DNA of 41,268 bases from Deltaproteobacteria bacterium (GCA_021163285.1 JAGGXA010000221.1:1-41268); one strand, 5' to 3'. Positions 8,393-17,117 are shown, counted from the first letter of the stretch. Notes: generated from the sequence alone by a model not told the origin. Made by a program: numbers and translations.

Positions 8393-8579
8393 CGACAGGA
8401 ACGTAAAGCGCATTTTTGGTAAAAATATCATCATGATTTGCTGATAATATCTTTTGGATTATTGCCGTGGTTTTACCGACGCCTCGCTGGCCGGTAATAA
8501 TTGAAAATCTGCTCGCAAGCGGGTATTTTTCAAGAAAATACCGTTTGTAAGGTTTGTTGAAGGACGATGCATAAAACAT
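8393..8579 (-). pseudogene. N-terminal remnant of an AAA-type ATPase
   Basis: Reading on the minus strand from 8579, about 60 residues give a Walker A motif (ITGQRGVGKTTAIIQ) and the ALYVPVDH pattern typical of the ATPase/DUF4143 family often found in mobile or defence contexts. The family is about 380-450 residues, but here similarity stops at the convergent end of the peptidase gene. It is therefore a remnant with no Walker B or C-terminal domain. The open frame runs on into the pepF 3' end (to 8346) by chance. Confidence 0.65.
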
Positions 8580-8760
8580 AAATGTACGTCACGCCCTTTC
8601 AGGGCTGATAATATAATAACTTTTTCATATTGCACCCGTTCCCTGCGGTCTGCTTGAATTTTTCTTGACAACTGATCTGACATTCGGTTATTAATAACTA
8701 TACTGTAGCAAGAAGCTGCTCATGTAAAATATAAACAACAATAAAATATTAATTCAGTAA

Positions 8761-8818
8761 AGCCAGGAAGGTTTTAAGAGGGGCAAAATGTCCTGTTAAT
8801 CTTTCTGGCTTTTTTTTG
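8761..8818 (+). terminator. Probable rho-independent terminator
   Basis: A 13-bp stem (8761-8773 with 8798-8810, two G-U pairs) is followed by a run of T from 8811. It is oriented for plus-strand transcription and could end transcripts from pepF or act in the leader region before the 9226 gene. The rest of 8580-8935 shows no gene. Confidence 0.55.
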
Positions 8819-8935
8819 TTTTCAGTAGCAGGCAATTTTTTAAAACCGACGCAAACAGCCTGTTTTAAGTGCCGGGAAGAGCCGAACAGAGGTAAAAACA
8901 AACGTAAAAGAATGATTATTTGATATGAGTGCTAA

Positions 8936-9109
8936 AAAAAGTATGAGCTTCCTTTGGCAAGGGAGACTGTTTATGACACTTATATCGATTTTTCAACAAA
9001 GGAAGAATATCCGTTTACCGCAAGAACCAACGCGGACGGAATAGTGAAAAACCGTATTGTGCAGCCGGGTATCTGGTGGGACAGGATTCCGTTGAAAAAA
9101 GAGCGCTAA
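8936..9109 (+). pseudogene. Possible C-terminal remnant of an exported DUF4198-type protein
   Basis: The frame is open from 8936 to a stop at 9107-9109 but has no start codon, signal peptide or upstream domain. The segment YPFTARTNADGIVKNRIVQP followed by GIWWD resembles the C-terminal end of DUF4198/NikL-like periplasmic proteins, where a D-G-x4-R-x3-P-G-x-W pattern is common. Its position, 117 bp before the FmdE gene of a metal-related cluster, suggests the cluster once contained a further member. Assignment is tentative because only about 57 codons remain. Confidence 0.35.
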
Positions 9110-9225
9110 GGCATATCAGAGTGTGATGTTAATCAATATGCCGCCATAATTGACCTTTGAGGCAAGGGGTGCGGATAAAATAGAAAGAGTGTTTAAATTA
9201 TCAATCTAAAAAAGGAGAAAAAACT

Positions 9226-10416
9226 ATGAAGTTAACAAAAATTAATTATAACACGTTTATCAAGGTTTCTATTTTTTTGTTTTGTTTTTTTCTAACAGGT
9301 TTTTTTTGTTCCGCTGTTTCTGCAAAACAAACATCTTCAAAACACTCAAATAAGATAGAATATTTTTTCTGGAATAAGATTGCAAAACGATCAGCTATAC
9401 AGGCATGGAAAATGATGGGACACAAACCTTTACCAAAAAATTCTATTGTTCTCACATCTGCTGGATATTCAGTTATTGATGGTCATACAACAGAAGCCTG
9501 TCTGGATGGCTTAAGACGTTTTACCGGCTCATCCTCAGGCAAAGGGACTTTGATAAGTGTTCATAGAAAGCGGAATTCTCCGCTCTGGTTTTTCTTTTAT
9601 GACAAGAAGACCGGTTACGGGGTTTACTGCGAGATAAATTCCACTTTACTTTCAAGTACGTTATCATGCCTCGATAGTTTTTCTTCAAAAGAAATCAGCA
9701 ATAAATTTACAGAAATCCCCGTAGGCGCTTTCTATAATATACTTTGCATTGAAAGGATTAACGCAGATTATATGCTGTCAAACCTTGAAGAATGGAATGA
9801 TAATTTTTCTGATGAAATATTCGGTGGCAATGAATTCAGTATTGTCACAATAGCAAATATTATTGAAAAAAATGCCCCTTATGATCTAATTCGTTCGGCA
9901 ATGTTTCATGATCACCTCTGCCCCGGTCTCACAAGCGGATATCTTTTGGCAAATTATATTGAAGAGCATTTTCCAATCGACCAGAGTAGTAAATATTTTT
10001 ATTTTTCATTACCCCCATGGTGCAAGGACGATGCTATCCAGATATTATTAAATACAACACCCGGAAAACGGTCTTATGCAGTCACATACCTGACACAAGA
10101 AGATAAAGATAGATTAAAGGGTGAATATCGAAATATTGCTGGAATTTTCTTTCGTAAAAATGACAACGGAATATGGGAAGGCTCTGTGCTTGAATTTGAT
10201 TTTGATCTGGCAAGAGAGATGATGAATATAGATTGGAATGGGATGTACTGGTGGGAATCCAGATTATTAATGGATATCGGTTTTTTGCCATATCTGGAAA
10301 CTCCGGAGATTTTCATCAGCGAGCTGAAACGGTTTTTTCTGGAAGAAGGCGTTGAACCCAAAGACTTTGCTCGTCCCGGTGTTGATGTTTTGGAAGAATT
10401 CGGGCTTGTAGAGTAA
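9226..10416 (+). CDS. Exported FmdE-domain protein
   Basis: A 396-residue protein with an N-terminal signal peptide (hydrophobic stretch at about 13-32, VSAK cleavage region). The C-terminal half carries the FmdE domain hallmark H228-D-H-L-C232-P-G and the downstream PPWC266KDDAIQ pattern that supplies the conserved Cys/Asp. The N-terminal half (LTSAGYSVIDGHTTEACLDGL) looks like a second, degenerate copy of the fold. FmdE was named after a formylmethanofuran dehydrogenase subunit, but stand-alone FmdE proteins are widespread in anaerobes and bind metal; this exported one cannot act in methanofuran chemistry. The start is supported by AAAGGAG about ten bases upstream. The TonB receptor follows, and a second FmdE domain lies at 14457-14862. 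A role in periplasmic metal handling is inference. Confidence 0.8.
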   Translation: MKLTKINYNTFIKVSIFLFCFFLTGFFCSAVSAKQTSSKHSNKIEYFFWNKIAKRSAIQAWKMMGHKPLPKNSIVLTSAGYSVIDGHTTEACLDGLRRFTGSSSGKGTLISVHRKRNSPLWFFFYDKKTGYGVYCEINSTLLSSTLSCLDSFSSKEISNKFTEIPVGAFYNILCIERINADYMLSNLEEWNDNFSDEIFGGNEFSIVTIANIIEKNAPYDLIRSAMFHDHLCPGLTSGYLLANYIEEHFPIDQSSKYFYFSLPPWCKDDAIQILLNTTPGKRSYAVTYLTQEDKDRLKGEYRNIAGIFFRKNDNGIWEGSVLEFDFDLAREMMNIDWNGMYWWESRLLMDIGFLPYLETPEIFISELKRFFLEEGVEPKDFARPGVDVLEEFGLVE

Positions 10417-10431
10417 TATTAAAATTTTCCG

Positions 10432-10726
10432 GTAACCCTTTACAAAGGCATTCATAGTATGGGCCTGGTGTGAAAATTATGAGTTTTGAATGATGGATTA
10501 TGAATTAAGGAATTCTACTGATTTATAAAATGTCATTAAACGGTATCTCATTTTCATGTTTTGTTGTGCCCGTCAGGGCATGACGGTAGATAAAGAATAC
10601 CCAATTTTTACCGGGACATGCGGCTATTGCGTGCAAAGTGAAACAATCCCTTTGTTTATGGACAATTGCTTTGGCGGCATTTGGTTTCATCGCAATAACA
10701 GATTGTTCTATTTTGTAAAGGGTTAC
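10432..10726. repeat. 295-bp segment with perfect 15-bp terminal inverted repeats
   Basis: GTAACCCTTTACAAA (10432-10446) and TTTGTAAAGGGTTAC (10712-10726) are exact inverted repeats. They enclose almost the whole gap between the FmdE and TonB-receptor genes. Inside is only a 67-codon frame from 10556 with no ribosome binding site, which I do not accept as a gene. It may be a MITE-like insertion or a long-range RNA pairing. Confidence 0.55.
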
Positions 10727-10801
10727 ATTTTGTCTTTGTTGATAAACTTATTACGGTAAGCAATAATTTCAATGTGCCTTAATGCATTATAGAGGTCTTA
10801 T

Positions 10802-12853
10802 ATGAAAAACTTTATGTTAATAATAATGTTATTTGCCCAATTAGTTCTTTTTTTGCCTTGCAGCTTATTGGGTGAAGAAGAAAAAAATGAGTTTATTGAA
10901 CCTGTAAGGCTGGAAAATATAGTAGTACGTTCTACCAAAGAGGCAGATGAATTAACAACAAAGATTCCGGTGGCTGAATCTACCTGCCAGGTGGCGACGA
11001 CACCGGCGGATGTCCTTGATACGATGTCAGGCATAGATATCAGTAGATCGAGCCTCGGCACACCGGACAGAAATATGATAAGAATTCGAGGGTTGAGTGA
11101 AGACAGGTATATGGTAAATCTTGACGGAAGGCCTCTTTCGGGAGCCGGTGTTTACGGCGGCTACTATATCGACTGGAACATGCTCTCCCTTCAGGATATA
11201 GAAGAGATTGAGGTTATCAAGGGCGCTGCCATGGCCGAATATGGAAACACCCTGGGCGGCGTTATAAATATCGTTCCGAGGGAACCAGCGGAAGAACTTG
11301 AAATAAAGTTTATATCAGGTATCAAGGAGTACGAAACCTGCGATACCAGTGTAATGATCTCAAAGCGCGTCGGTATGTTCGGATTTGTTGCAGGCGGCGG
11401 TTACAGGGAAAGCGACGGTTATTTGCGCAATAATGATCTGGAAAGAACGGATGCTTCCTTTAATTTTTCGTATTATTTCCCTGATGAAGGAAAAATCAAG
11501 CTGGGTGTCCGTTACAACGAAGGGGAATACGGAATGATAGTCGGGAACAAAAAAGAAAGTCCCTATTATGACAATGATTATCCCGAAAGCGATGAAGACA
11601 GACTTGTCGGACCAGGTTTCGGCTGGATTCCGGGGCGATCCCTTGGGGAAAAAAGTTATTACAAAAAAGAAAGATCCGACTGGGACGTTGCTGTGCAAAA
11701 AAAGATTTTCGGGGTTGACTGGGAAGGAAGATGGTATCTGAGCGATGAAGATCGCACTGATTATATTTATGAAATGGCCGACAGAGATCTTGCCATAAAA
11801 CGTGACTGCCCGTCGGATTACTCATGGGGCTGGAGTTTCAAGGGTGAAAAAATAATATCAAACCATACTATTAAGGCCGGAGTTGAAGGGAACTACCTGG
11901 GCTATGGAGGCACAGATTATAAATATGTTGATACAAGCTATGTCAGAGGGCATTTTACCGATTCCGATGACGAGCATGAGCTGTCAAAATTAAATTCCGC
12001 CTTTATACAGGATCGATGGTCTTTGTTATCCAGTCTGGATATTTATCTCGGTGTCAGGGTAGATGATTACAAGGCTGACAATCATGAGTGCGAAAAAACA
12101 GAGGATACACCTGTTTCCCCCAAGTTCGGCCTTTTTTATAAACCAGTGCCGTCAGTTGAAACTTTTGTAACAGTTGCAAGGGCTGTCAATTTTCCGACTA
12201 TCCCGAAATATTACTGGTATTATAACGGATACCAGCCGCCTGACAGAAAAGACCTGGCTTTTGAAGACGCCATGCAGTATGAAATCGGGGGGACTTACAA
12301 AGGGGTTAAAAACACAAGCATTTCGGCAAAGATCTATTATTATGATATTGACGATTATCTAAGATGGATTTTCGGGTATAGTCCGAGTCGTGTCGTGTAC
12401 AACATTAACAATGTTGAACTTACAGGATTTGAACTTGATATTGAATCAAAACTTTTCAGCAATTTTTTTGCATTTGGCAATTATACTTATCAAAGCACTG
12501 ACAAGGAAGGAGATATTCTTGATAAAAGCGATATCTCCGATGAGATCAGTGAACTTCCAGAACACAAGTTTAATGTGGGTGTTAAATATGAAAGGGATGA
12601 CGGCTCACTCGCTAAATTGACTTTAAAATGGGTCGATTCAAGGGAAGTTCCCCTGGGCGAGGCAAAAACAAGTAAAACCGGAAAGATGGATGATTATTTT
12701 CTTTTAAACTGTTTGGTTAAATACCCTGTTTGGAAGGATCATGGATATCTATATGCCGGATGTGAAAACATACTGGATAAAGATTATGAAGAAAGTTATG
12801 GCTATCCCATGCCCGACCGGATGTTTTTTGGTGGAGTCGAAATAAAATTTTAA
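10802..12853 (+). CDS. TonB-dependent outer-membrane receptor
   Basis: A 683-residue receptor with a signal peptide (about residues 1-24) and a TonB-box-like ENIVVRST near 37. A plug domain at about 50-155 contains the TPADVLDTMSGIDI and IRIRGLSEDRYMVNLDGRPL segments and ends in IEVIKGAAMAEYGNTLGGVI. A 22-strand barrel follows, closing with the terminal aromatic signature (FGGVEIKF). Length and architecture fit the BtuB/FepA-like siderophore or corrinoid class. The ligand is not readable from sequence. Neighbours (FmdE proteins, NikL-like protein, tetrapyrrole-methylase-like protein) point to a metal complex or metallo-tetrapyrrole. No cobalamin riboswitch lies upstream. The ATG at 10802 follows AGAGG. 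Confidence 0.92.
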   Translation: MKNFMLIIMLFAQLVLFLPCSLLGEEEKNEFIEPVRLENIVVRSTKEADELTTKIPVAESTCQVATTPADVLDTMSGIDISRSSLGTPDRNMIRIRGLSEDRYMVNLDGRPLSGAGVYGGYYIDWNMLSLQDIEEIEVIKGAAMAEYGNTLGGVINIVPREPAEELEIKFISGIKEYETCDTSVMISKRVGMFGFVAGGGYRESDGYLRNNDLERTDASFNFSYYFPDEGKIKLGVRYNEGEYGMIVGNKKESPYYDNDYPESDEDRLVGPGFGWIPGRSLGEKSYYKKERSDWDVAVQKKIFGVDWEGRWYLSDEDRTDYIYEMADRDLAIKRDCPSDYSWGWSFKGEKIISNHTIKAGVEGNYLGYGGTDYKYVDTSYVRGHFTDSDDEHELSKLNSAFIQDRWSLLSSLDIYLGVRVDDYKADNHECEKTEDTPVSPKFGLFYKPVPSVETFVTVARAVNFPTIPKYYWYYNGYQPPDRKDLAFEDAMQYEIGGTYKGVKNTSISAKIYYYDIDDYLRWIFGYSPSRVVYNINNVELTGFELDIESKLFSNFFAFGNYTYQSTDKEGDILDKSDISDEISELPEHKFNVGVKYERDDGSLAKLTLKWVDSREVPLGEAKTSKTGKMDDYFLLNCLVKYPVWKDHGYLYAGCENILDKDYEESYGYPMPDRMFFGGVEIKF

Positions 12854-12937
12854 TCAATTTAAGGAGATATAGATATTTATCTAAATAATTTCAAAAATAT
12901 TTGGACAAAAAGCAGACATACCCATAACTTTTGGATA

Positions 12938-13119
12938 AGGGTTCGCGCAACAATAACTTTATAGAATTGGCGCTCAGTTTTAGGTTAGGTTCGGTAGATT
13001 TTGAAGAGCAAAAGGCGCAGTAATAGTGGACTATTTCAAGGTTTTTGCTCTTTAAAATCTGCCGAAAATGACCTGAAGATGAGATGCCAAAATGTTAAGT
13101 TATTTTTGCGCGAGCCCTA
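12938..13119. repeat. Family II inverted-repeat element, full copy
   Basis: The left end AGGGTTCGCGCAACAATAAC and right end GTTATTTTTGCGCGAGCCCT are inverted repeats with two mismatches. The interior contains TTAGGTTAGGTTCGGTAGAT and the internal inverted pair around GACTATTTCAAGG. It abuts the Family III element starting at 13120. The two share the joint CCCTAAGGGA, so one may have inserted at the edge of the other. Confidence 0.85.
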
Positions 13120-13302
13120 AGGGACGAGGACGAAATATCATCCCCAGGCAGGCGCACGGATTTAGGCCAGGTTTGTTCGATCTAAAAGCACAAAAGTTGC
13201 AGGAATAGTGAGCTATTTCAAGGTTTTTATACTTTTAGATCGGGCAAAAATGGCCTGAAGCTGTGATGCATAGTTGGGGAAGTTAATTTGTTCTCGTTCC
13301 TA
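13120..13302. repeat. Family III inverted-repeat element, full copy
   Basis: Begins AGGGACGAGGACGAAATATC and ends GAAGTTAATTTGTTCTCGTT, diverged inverted repeats. The middle contains TTCGATCTAAAAGCACAAAA and an inverted partner, arranged like Family II, so the families are probably related. It ends 41 bp before the nucleoside hydrolase start and therefore forms its upstream region. Confidence 0.8.
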
Positions 13303-13343
13303 ACCTTTTTGAAATTTAATATAGGACTATCTATAGGTGATTT

Positions 13344-14489
13344 TTGAAAACATTTAAATTTTTTACAAGTATGCGGTTTAGAAAATTTTCCGCAAAATAT
13401 GCAGCCCTTTTTATTATCTTTTTCCTGTTTCCGTGTGCTGCGTATCCGCATACCTATAAAATTTCCGTTATCGTTGATACTGATGCTGCCCTTGATGACA
13501 TACGGGCGATTACAATGCTGATTAATTCCGATGTGGCTGATATTCCGTTGATTGTCACATCCGACGGGGCAGCGTCACCAATAGCAGGGGCCGGAAATCT
13601 GCGCAGGCTCCTTAATTATTTTGAGACAAAAAACACAAAAATCGCTGCCGGACGGGTTCTAAGAAAGGCAGCCCCGCAATGGCGCAGGTTATCAGAGGAT
13701 ATCCGCCTGCCGGAAGAGGCCCTGCCCTCCGATTTGAAACCTTTACAGTTAAACGGCGCACATCAGATTGCAGTCAGCTTAAAAGCCGCGGATGCAGATG
13801 TGATATACCTGTGTCTCGGCCCCCTGACAAATCTTGCTGACGCACTGTTGTCGGAACCTGAGATTAAAAGCAGAATATCGAGGGTGATCTATTTCGGCGC
13901 CTCTCCTGAAAGCCCGTATCCCGGCTGGAACACAATTAGGGATATGGATTCTGCCCGTGTGGTATTTGATTCAGATCTGCTGATCTACTGTTTCGGCCTC
14001 CAAAATGAAAAATTGCCGCACTTTGACTCAAAACTTTATAAACAGATCGAATCATTGAACACACCGGCTTCCAGGCTTGTAACCGGGATGCACAATACCT
14101 CTGCCGCACAAAAGCTGCCGGCTGAAGATCATTTCTACGTTTGGGACGAGTTGGCGGTAATTTTCATGAATCGGCCGTCTTTGTTCAAATTTGTGCCTGC
14201 GAAAGAGAATCCCCTGACAATGCATCTTTTGTCATACGACGCAAAAGGTGCGCATAACACCTATTTGAAACTTTTGGGATTTGCGGCTGACTCTCATATA
14301 CTCTTCCGCCATCTGGTGCTCTTAAAGGAGATTCCATCTGATCCCATACTTTTCAGAGAGGATATCGAGCCGTTTGTTAAAAAAATTATAGAAAAACATG
14401 GCCTTGAAGAATGGAAAGCAGCTTTTTTAACAAATGAATTTCACGGGCATCTCGGGATATATTCAATCATAGCGCCAAGATGGGGGTAA
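13344..14489 (+). CDS. Exported nucleoside-hydrolase-family protein, originally fused to an FmdE domain
   Basis: The N-terminal about 320 residues belong to the inosine/uridine nucleoside hydrolase superfamily. The Ca-binding cluster D45-T-D-A-A-L-D51-D52 is present, then IPLIVTSDGA and DVIYLCLGPLTNLA. A signal peptide precedes it (FSAKYAALFIIFFLFPCAAYP), so the enzyme is exported. The open frame begins at TTG 13344; ATG 13371 nine codons later keeps the signal peptide and is an equally good start, and neither has a clear ribosome binding site. The last residues, EFHGHLGIYSII, are the start of an FmdE domain that continues in another frame after a one-base loss near 14475. The true product is thus a hydrolase-FmdE fusion of about 500 residues. 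A glycosidic substrate carried by a metal complex is speculation. Confidence 0.75.
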   Translation: MKTFKFFTSMRFRKFSAKYAALFIIFFLFPCAAYPHTYKISVIVDTDAALDDIRAITMLINSDVADIPLIVTSDGAASPIAGAGNLRRLLNYFETKNTKIAAGRVLRKAAPQWRRLSEDIRLPEEALPSDLKPLQLNGAHQIAVSLKAADADVIYLCLGPLTNLADALLSEPEIKSRISRVIYFGASPESPYPGWNTIRDMDSARVVFDSDLLIYCFGLQNEKLPHFDSKLYKQIESLNTPASRLVTGMHNTSAAQKLPAEDHFYVWDELAVIFMNRPSLFKFVPAKENPLTMHLLSYDAKGAHNTYLKLLGFAADSHILFRHLVLLKEIPSDPILFREDIEPFVKKIIEKHGLEEWKAAFLTNEFHGHLGIYSIIAPRWG

Positions 14490-14862
14490 GGGCAAGAGAG
14501 ATCCTGCATGCGCCAATGGACGGAATCCGTGCCGTTTCAAAGGCGGGGAACAAACCGCCTTTAAGCTGCATGAATGACGGACTCCAGGCTGCAGCCGGTG
14601 CCAGCCTTGGAAGGGGCGCAATCCAGATTACAGACACAATAATTTCCCTGCCGCCGGGTTTTCATATAAGGGTAACAAATTGATATTAAAGATAAAAGAA
14701 GAAGTATCTGAAATGATTAAACAGGATATTGATTCGGCTGTTTTAAAATTCGGCGGAATAAATCGTGAATATTTTGCGCATATTCGGAAATTATCCATTA
14801 ATTATTGGCTGGAATTAGACAGAAAGAAGATATTTGAAGAGCTTTTATTAATAGAAAAATAA
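14457..14862 (+). pseudogene. FmdE domain split by two one-base deletions (C-terminal part of the 13344 gene)
   Basis: The FmdE sequence is complete only if three frames are joined. FHGHLGIYSII reads in the frame of 13344. KMGVRAREILHAPMDG through PPLSCMNDGLQAAAGASLGRG reads in the frame of 14480. FSYKGNKLILKIKEEVSEM to the stop at 14862 reads in a third frame. Both joints fit loss of one base: a G in ATAGGCGCC near 14475 and an A in ACACAAATAAT near 14640. All key FmdE residues are present, including the Cys in PPLSC. Either the gene is freshly inactivated or the assembly has homopolymer errors. The last segment ends 18 bp before the methylase-family gene, so it was part of the same operon. 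Confidence 0.75.
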
Positions 14863-14880
14863 AAAATTTCAGGAGGAAAA

Positions 14881-15732
14881 ATGATTATACCAAAATTTAT
14901 AACAGTTTTATTATTCGCGATATTTGTCTCTATTCATTCATTGGCGCTTCCGGCTTATGCAAAAGAGGAAGGGAAACTCTATGTCATCGGGATGGGACCT
15001 TCCGGTCCTGATCTTACTGCTCCAAGGGGACTTGCGATTCTTGAGAAGGCGGATATTTTTCTGTGCCCTCCATATATTCAGATGAATTTTCCCGGGCAGA
15101 TCGACCCTGCAAAGGTTGCCTTTGATCCCTGGGAAGGCATCCATGACGAAGAAGCGATGAAGCTGCGTAAAACCGATTATGATAAATGGCTGCAAAGGGT
15201 GGAAAAGCGAAAGAAAAAGGTTTTCAACTTTGTAATGGATGCCATTAACAAGAAAAAAACCGTAGTTATGCTGGACGGCGGAGACCCTTGTGTTTACGGC
15301 CCTTCCCTTTACTGGCTCTTAAAAGGGTTTGACCATCGATATCTTGAAGTGATCCCCGGAATAAGCGCATTTAATGCAGCAAGCGCTGCCCTTAAAAAAC
15401 CGATGATAGGAGAAGGAATTAACTTTGTCATGCTTACCGCACCCCACTCCATGTTCGGAAGATCGTTTAAAAAGGGAGATGATCTTTTAAAAGAGCTTTC
15501 CGGATATAACGTTACAATGGTTTTTTATATGGCCCTTTCATCAATGGACAAACTCGTTGAGAAATTCAGCAGATATTATCCGCCTGATCTTCCCATGGCC
15601 ATTGTATATTATGCGGGGTACCCGGACAAACAGATGGTATTAAAGACCTCTCTAAGAACTGTGTTGGATGATCTGAAAAAAACTGATGAAAAGTGGCTGG
15701 GGCTTTTGATAATCGGCAAGGCCGTTAAATAA
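14881..15732 (+). CDS. Tetrapyrrole-methylase-family protein with an N-terminal signal peptide
   Basis: The 283-residue protein has a cleavable-looking signal peptide (residues 1-27, cleavage after AYA) followed directly by the tetrapyrrole (corrin/porphyrin) methylase fold. Visible are the GMGPSG loop at 37-42, a VMLDGGDPCVYGPSLYWLL segment and EVIPGISAFNAASAAL, the regions that bind S-adenosylmethionine in CbiL/CobI/CysG relatives. The start is secured by AGGAGG directly upstream of ATG 14881, and no alternative start removes the signal peptide. Family members are normally cytoplasmic because S-adenosylmethionine is, so export is odd: it may be a binding protein or use another substrate. 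It overlaps the next gene by one base (TAATG), indicating coupling. Function unassigned. Confidence 0.8.
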   Translation: MIIPKFITVLLFAIFVSIHSLALPAYAKEEGKLYVIGMGPSGPDLTAPRGLAILEKADIFLCPPYIQMNFPGQIDPAKVAFDPWEGIHDEEAMKLRKTDYDKWLQRVEKRKKKVFNFVMDAINKKKTVVMLDGGDPCVYGPSLYWLLKGFDHRYLEVIPGISAFNAASAALKKPMIGEGINFVMLTAPHSMFGRSFKKGDDLLKELSGYNVTMVFYMALSSMDKLVEKFSRYYPPDLPMAIVYYAGYPDKQMVLKTSLRTVLDDLKKTDEKWLGLLIIGKAVK

Positions 15733-17117
15733 TGAAAAATCATTTAGATAATAATGAATTAAAAAGAGAAATCGGACTATTTTCCGCAGTGATTTTAGTA
15801 GTTGCCAACATGGTGGGAACCGGCATATTCACTACCTCCGGCTTTATCATGAAAGAGCTTGGCAATCCGCAAACCATGCTGCTCTGCTGGTTTACGGGCG
15901 GCATATTCGCCCTGTGCGGCGCTCTGTGTTATGGAGAACTTGGGACCATGTTCCCAAAAGCAGGCGGCGAGTATGTTTTTTTGCGGGAGAGTTGTGGTAA
16001 AGGCATGGCCTTCCTTTCCGGGTGGATATCTCTAATCGTGGGATTCTCAGCCCCGATTGCCGCCGCGGCCATTGCCTTTGCCTCCTATTTTTTCCGTGTA
16101 CTGCCGGATCTTTCCGGCTCGCAGTTCACCCTCAGTGTTTTGGGCGTCAGGATCTTTACCATATCACCTGTCACCATTACGGCTGCATTTGTGATCATTA
16201 TCTTTTCGCTGATTCATTATCACAGCCTCCGGATGGGCGCGGGTGTCCAGAATGTATTGACCCTGTTCAAAACAGGTCTGATAGTTGTCTTTGTTGCGGC
16301 CGGTCTGTTCGCCGGGCATGGTTCAACAGATCATTTCGCAGGGGAATTCATACTAAGTTCTATATTTCTGGACAGGTTTGCCATTTCCCTGATCTTTGTA
16401 TCATTTGCTTACAGCGGCTGGAATGCGGTTGCCTACTTAGGGGGTGAAATCAAAAATCCGGGCAGAAACATTCCTATGGCTCTTTTTAGCGGCACATTTC
16501 TGGTTATATTGTTTTATATGCTTTTAAATGTGGTATATATTTATGCGCTTTCTCCAAAGGAGATGAGCGGGATTCTTGAAGTGGGAACCGAATCGGCAGC
16601 GCGATTATTCGGCGGTCGTATCGGTAAATATTTCAGCGGAGCCATTGCAGCGGGACTTCTCTCTGTTTTAAGCGCCATGATTATGACCGGACCAAGGGTC
16701 TATTACGCCATGGCAAGAGACGGTGTTTTTTTTAAACTTTTCGGCAAAGTGAACAAGATTCACAGAACTCCGGCCTGGTCTATCTTTTTGCAGGCAGGCA
16801 TAGCAATTATTATGGTTTTTTCCGCTTCGTTTGACAAGCTGCTTTTATACATAGGCTTTACCCTCTCATTATTCGCCATGCTTACTGCAGCCGGAATGAT
16901 GGCTCTCAGGATCAGAAAACCGGACATCAAGCGCACTTACAAGACCTTCGGATATCCTGTTACACCACTGGTTTTTATAGCGGGAAACCTATGGATTATC
17001 TATTACTGCATAAAAAGCAGGCCTGTTGCATCCATGTTCGGAGCTGAAACAACAGGCCTTGGTATATTGGCATATCTATATTTCTATAAAAAGGGAAAGC
17101 AGAACCATGCGATATAA
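15732..17117 (+). CDS. APC-superfamily amino acid/polyamine permease
   Basis: The 461-residue integral membrane protein has about twelve hydrophobic segments. It opens with the APC signature ANMVGTGIFTTSGF (about residues 20-33), the unwound helix-1 substrate site, followed by GALCYGELGTMFPKAGGEY in helix 2-3. Length and pattern fit the L-type amino acid transporter/APC family. Its start overlaps the stop of the methylase-family gene (TAATG), and its 3' end overlaps the next gene by 11 bases, so it is firmly in the operon. The substrate cannot be read; an amino acid or small amine, possibly part of a metal chelate, would fit the context (inference). Confidence 0.88.
   Translation: MKNHLDNNELKREIGLFSAVILVVANMVGTGIFTTSGFIMKELGNPQTMLLCWFTGGIFALCGALCYGELGTMFPKAGGEYVFLRESCGKGMAFLSGWISLIVGFSAPIAAAAIAFASYFFRVLPDLSGSQFTLSVLGVRIFTISPVTITAAFVIIIFSLIHYHSLRMGAGVQNVLTLFKTGLIVVFVAAGLFAGHGSTDHFAGEFILSSIFLDRFAISLIFVSFAYSGWNAVAYLGGEIKNPGRNIPMALFSGTFLVILFYMLLNVVYIYALSPKEMSGILEVGTESAARLFGGRIGKYFSGAIAAGLLSVLSAMIMTGPRVYYAMARDGVFFKLFGKVNKIHRTPAWSIFLQAGIAIIMVFSASFDKLLLYIGFTLSLFAMLTAAGMMALRIRKPDIKRTYKTFGYPVTPLVFIAGNLWIIYYCIKSRPVASMFGAETTGLGILAYLYFYKKGKQNHAI

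Noticed and set aside
8459-8683. A 74-codon minus-strand frame overlapping the ATPase remnant
   Set aside because: It is in a different frame from the Walker A sequence and shows no family pattern.
10556-10759. A 67-codon frame between the FmdE and TonB-receptor genes
   Set aside because: No ribosome binding site; it lies inside and runs over the end of the inverted-repeat segment; composition is not protein-like.
10417-10801. A possible cobalamin riboswitch ahead of the TonB receptor
   Set aside because: None of the conserved aptamer blocks is present; the only clear cobalamin aptamer is at 23422-23580.
16022-16447. A 141-codon plus-strand frame within the APC permease gene
   Set aside because: It is an out-of-frame shadow of a highly hydrophobic gene, rich in Cys and Arg, with no ribosome binding site.
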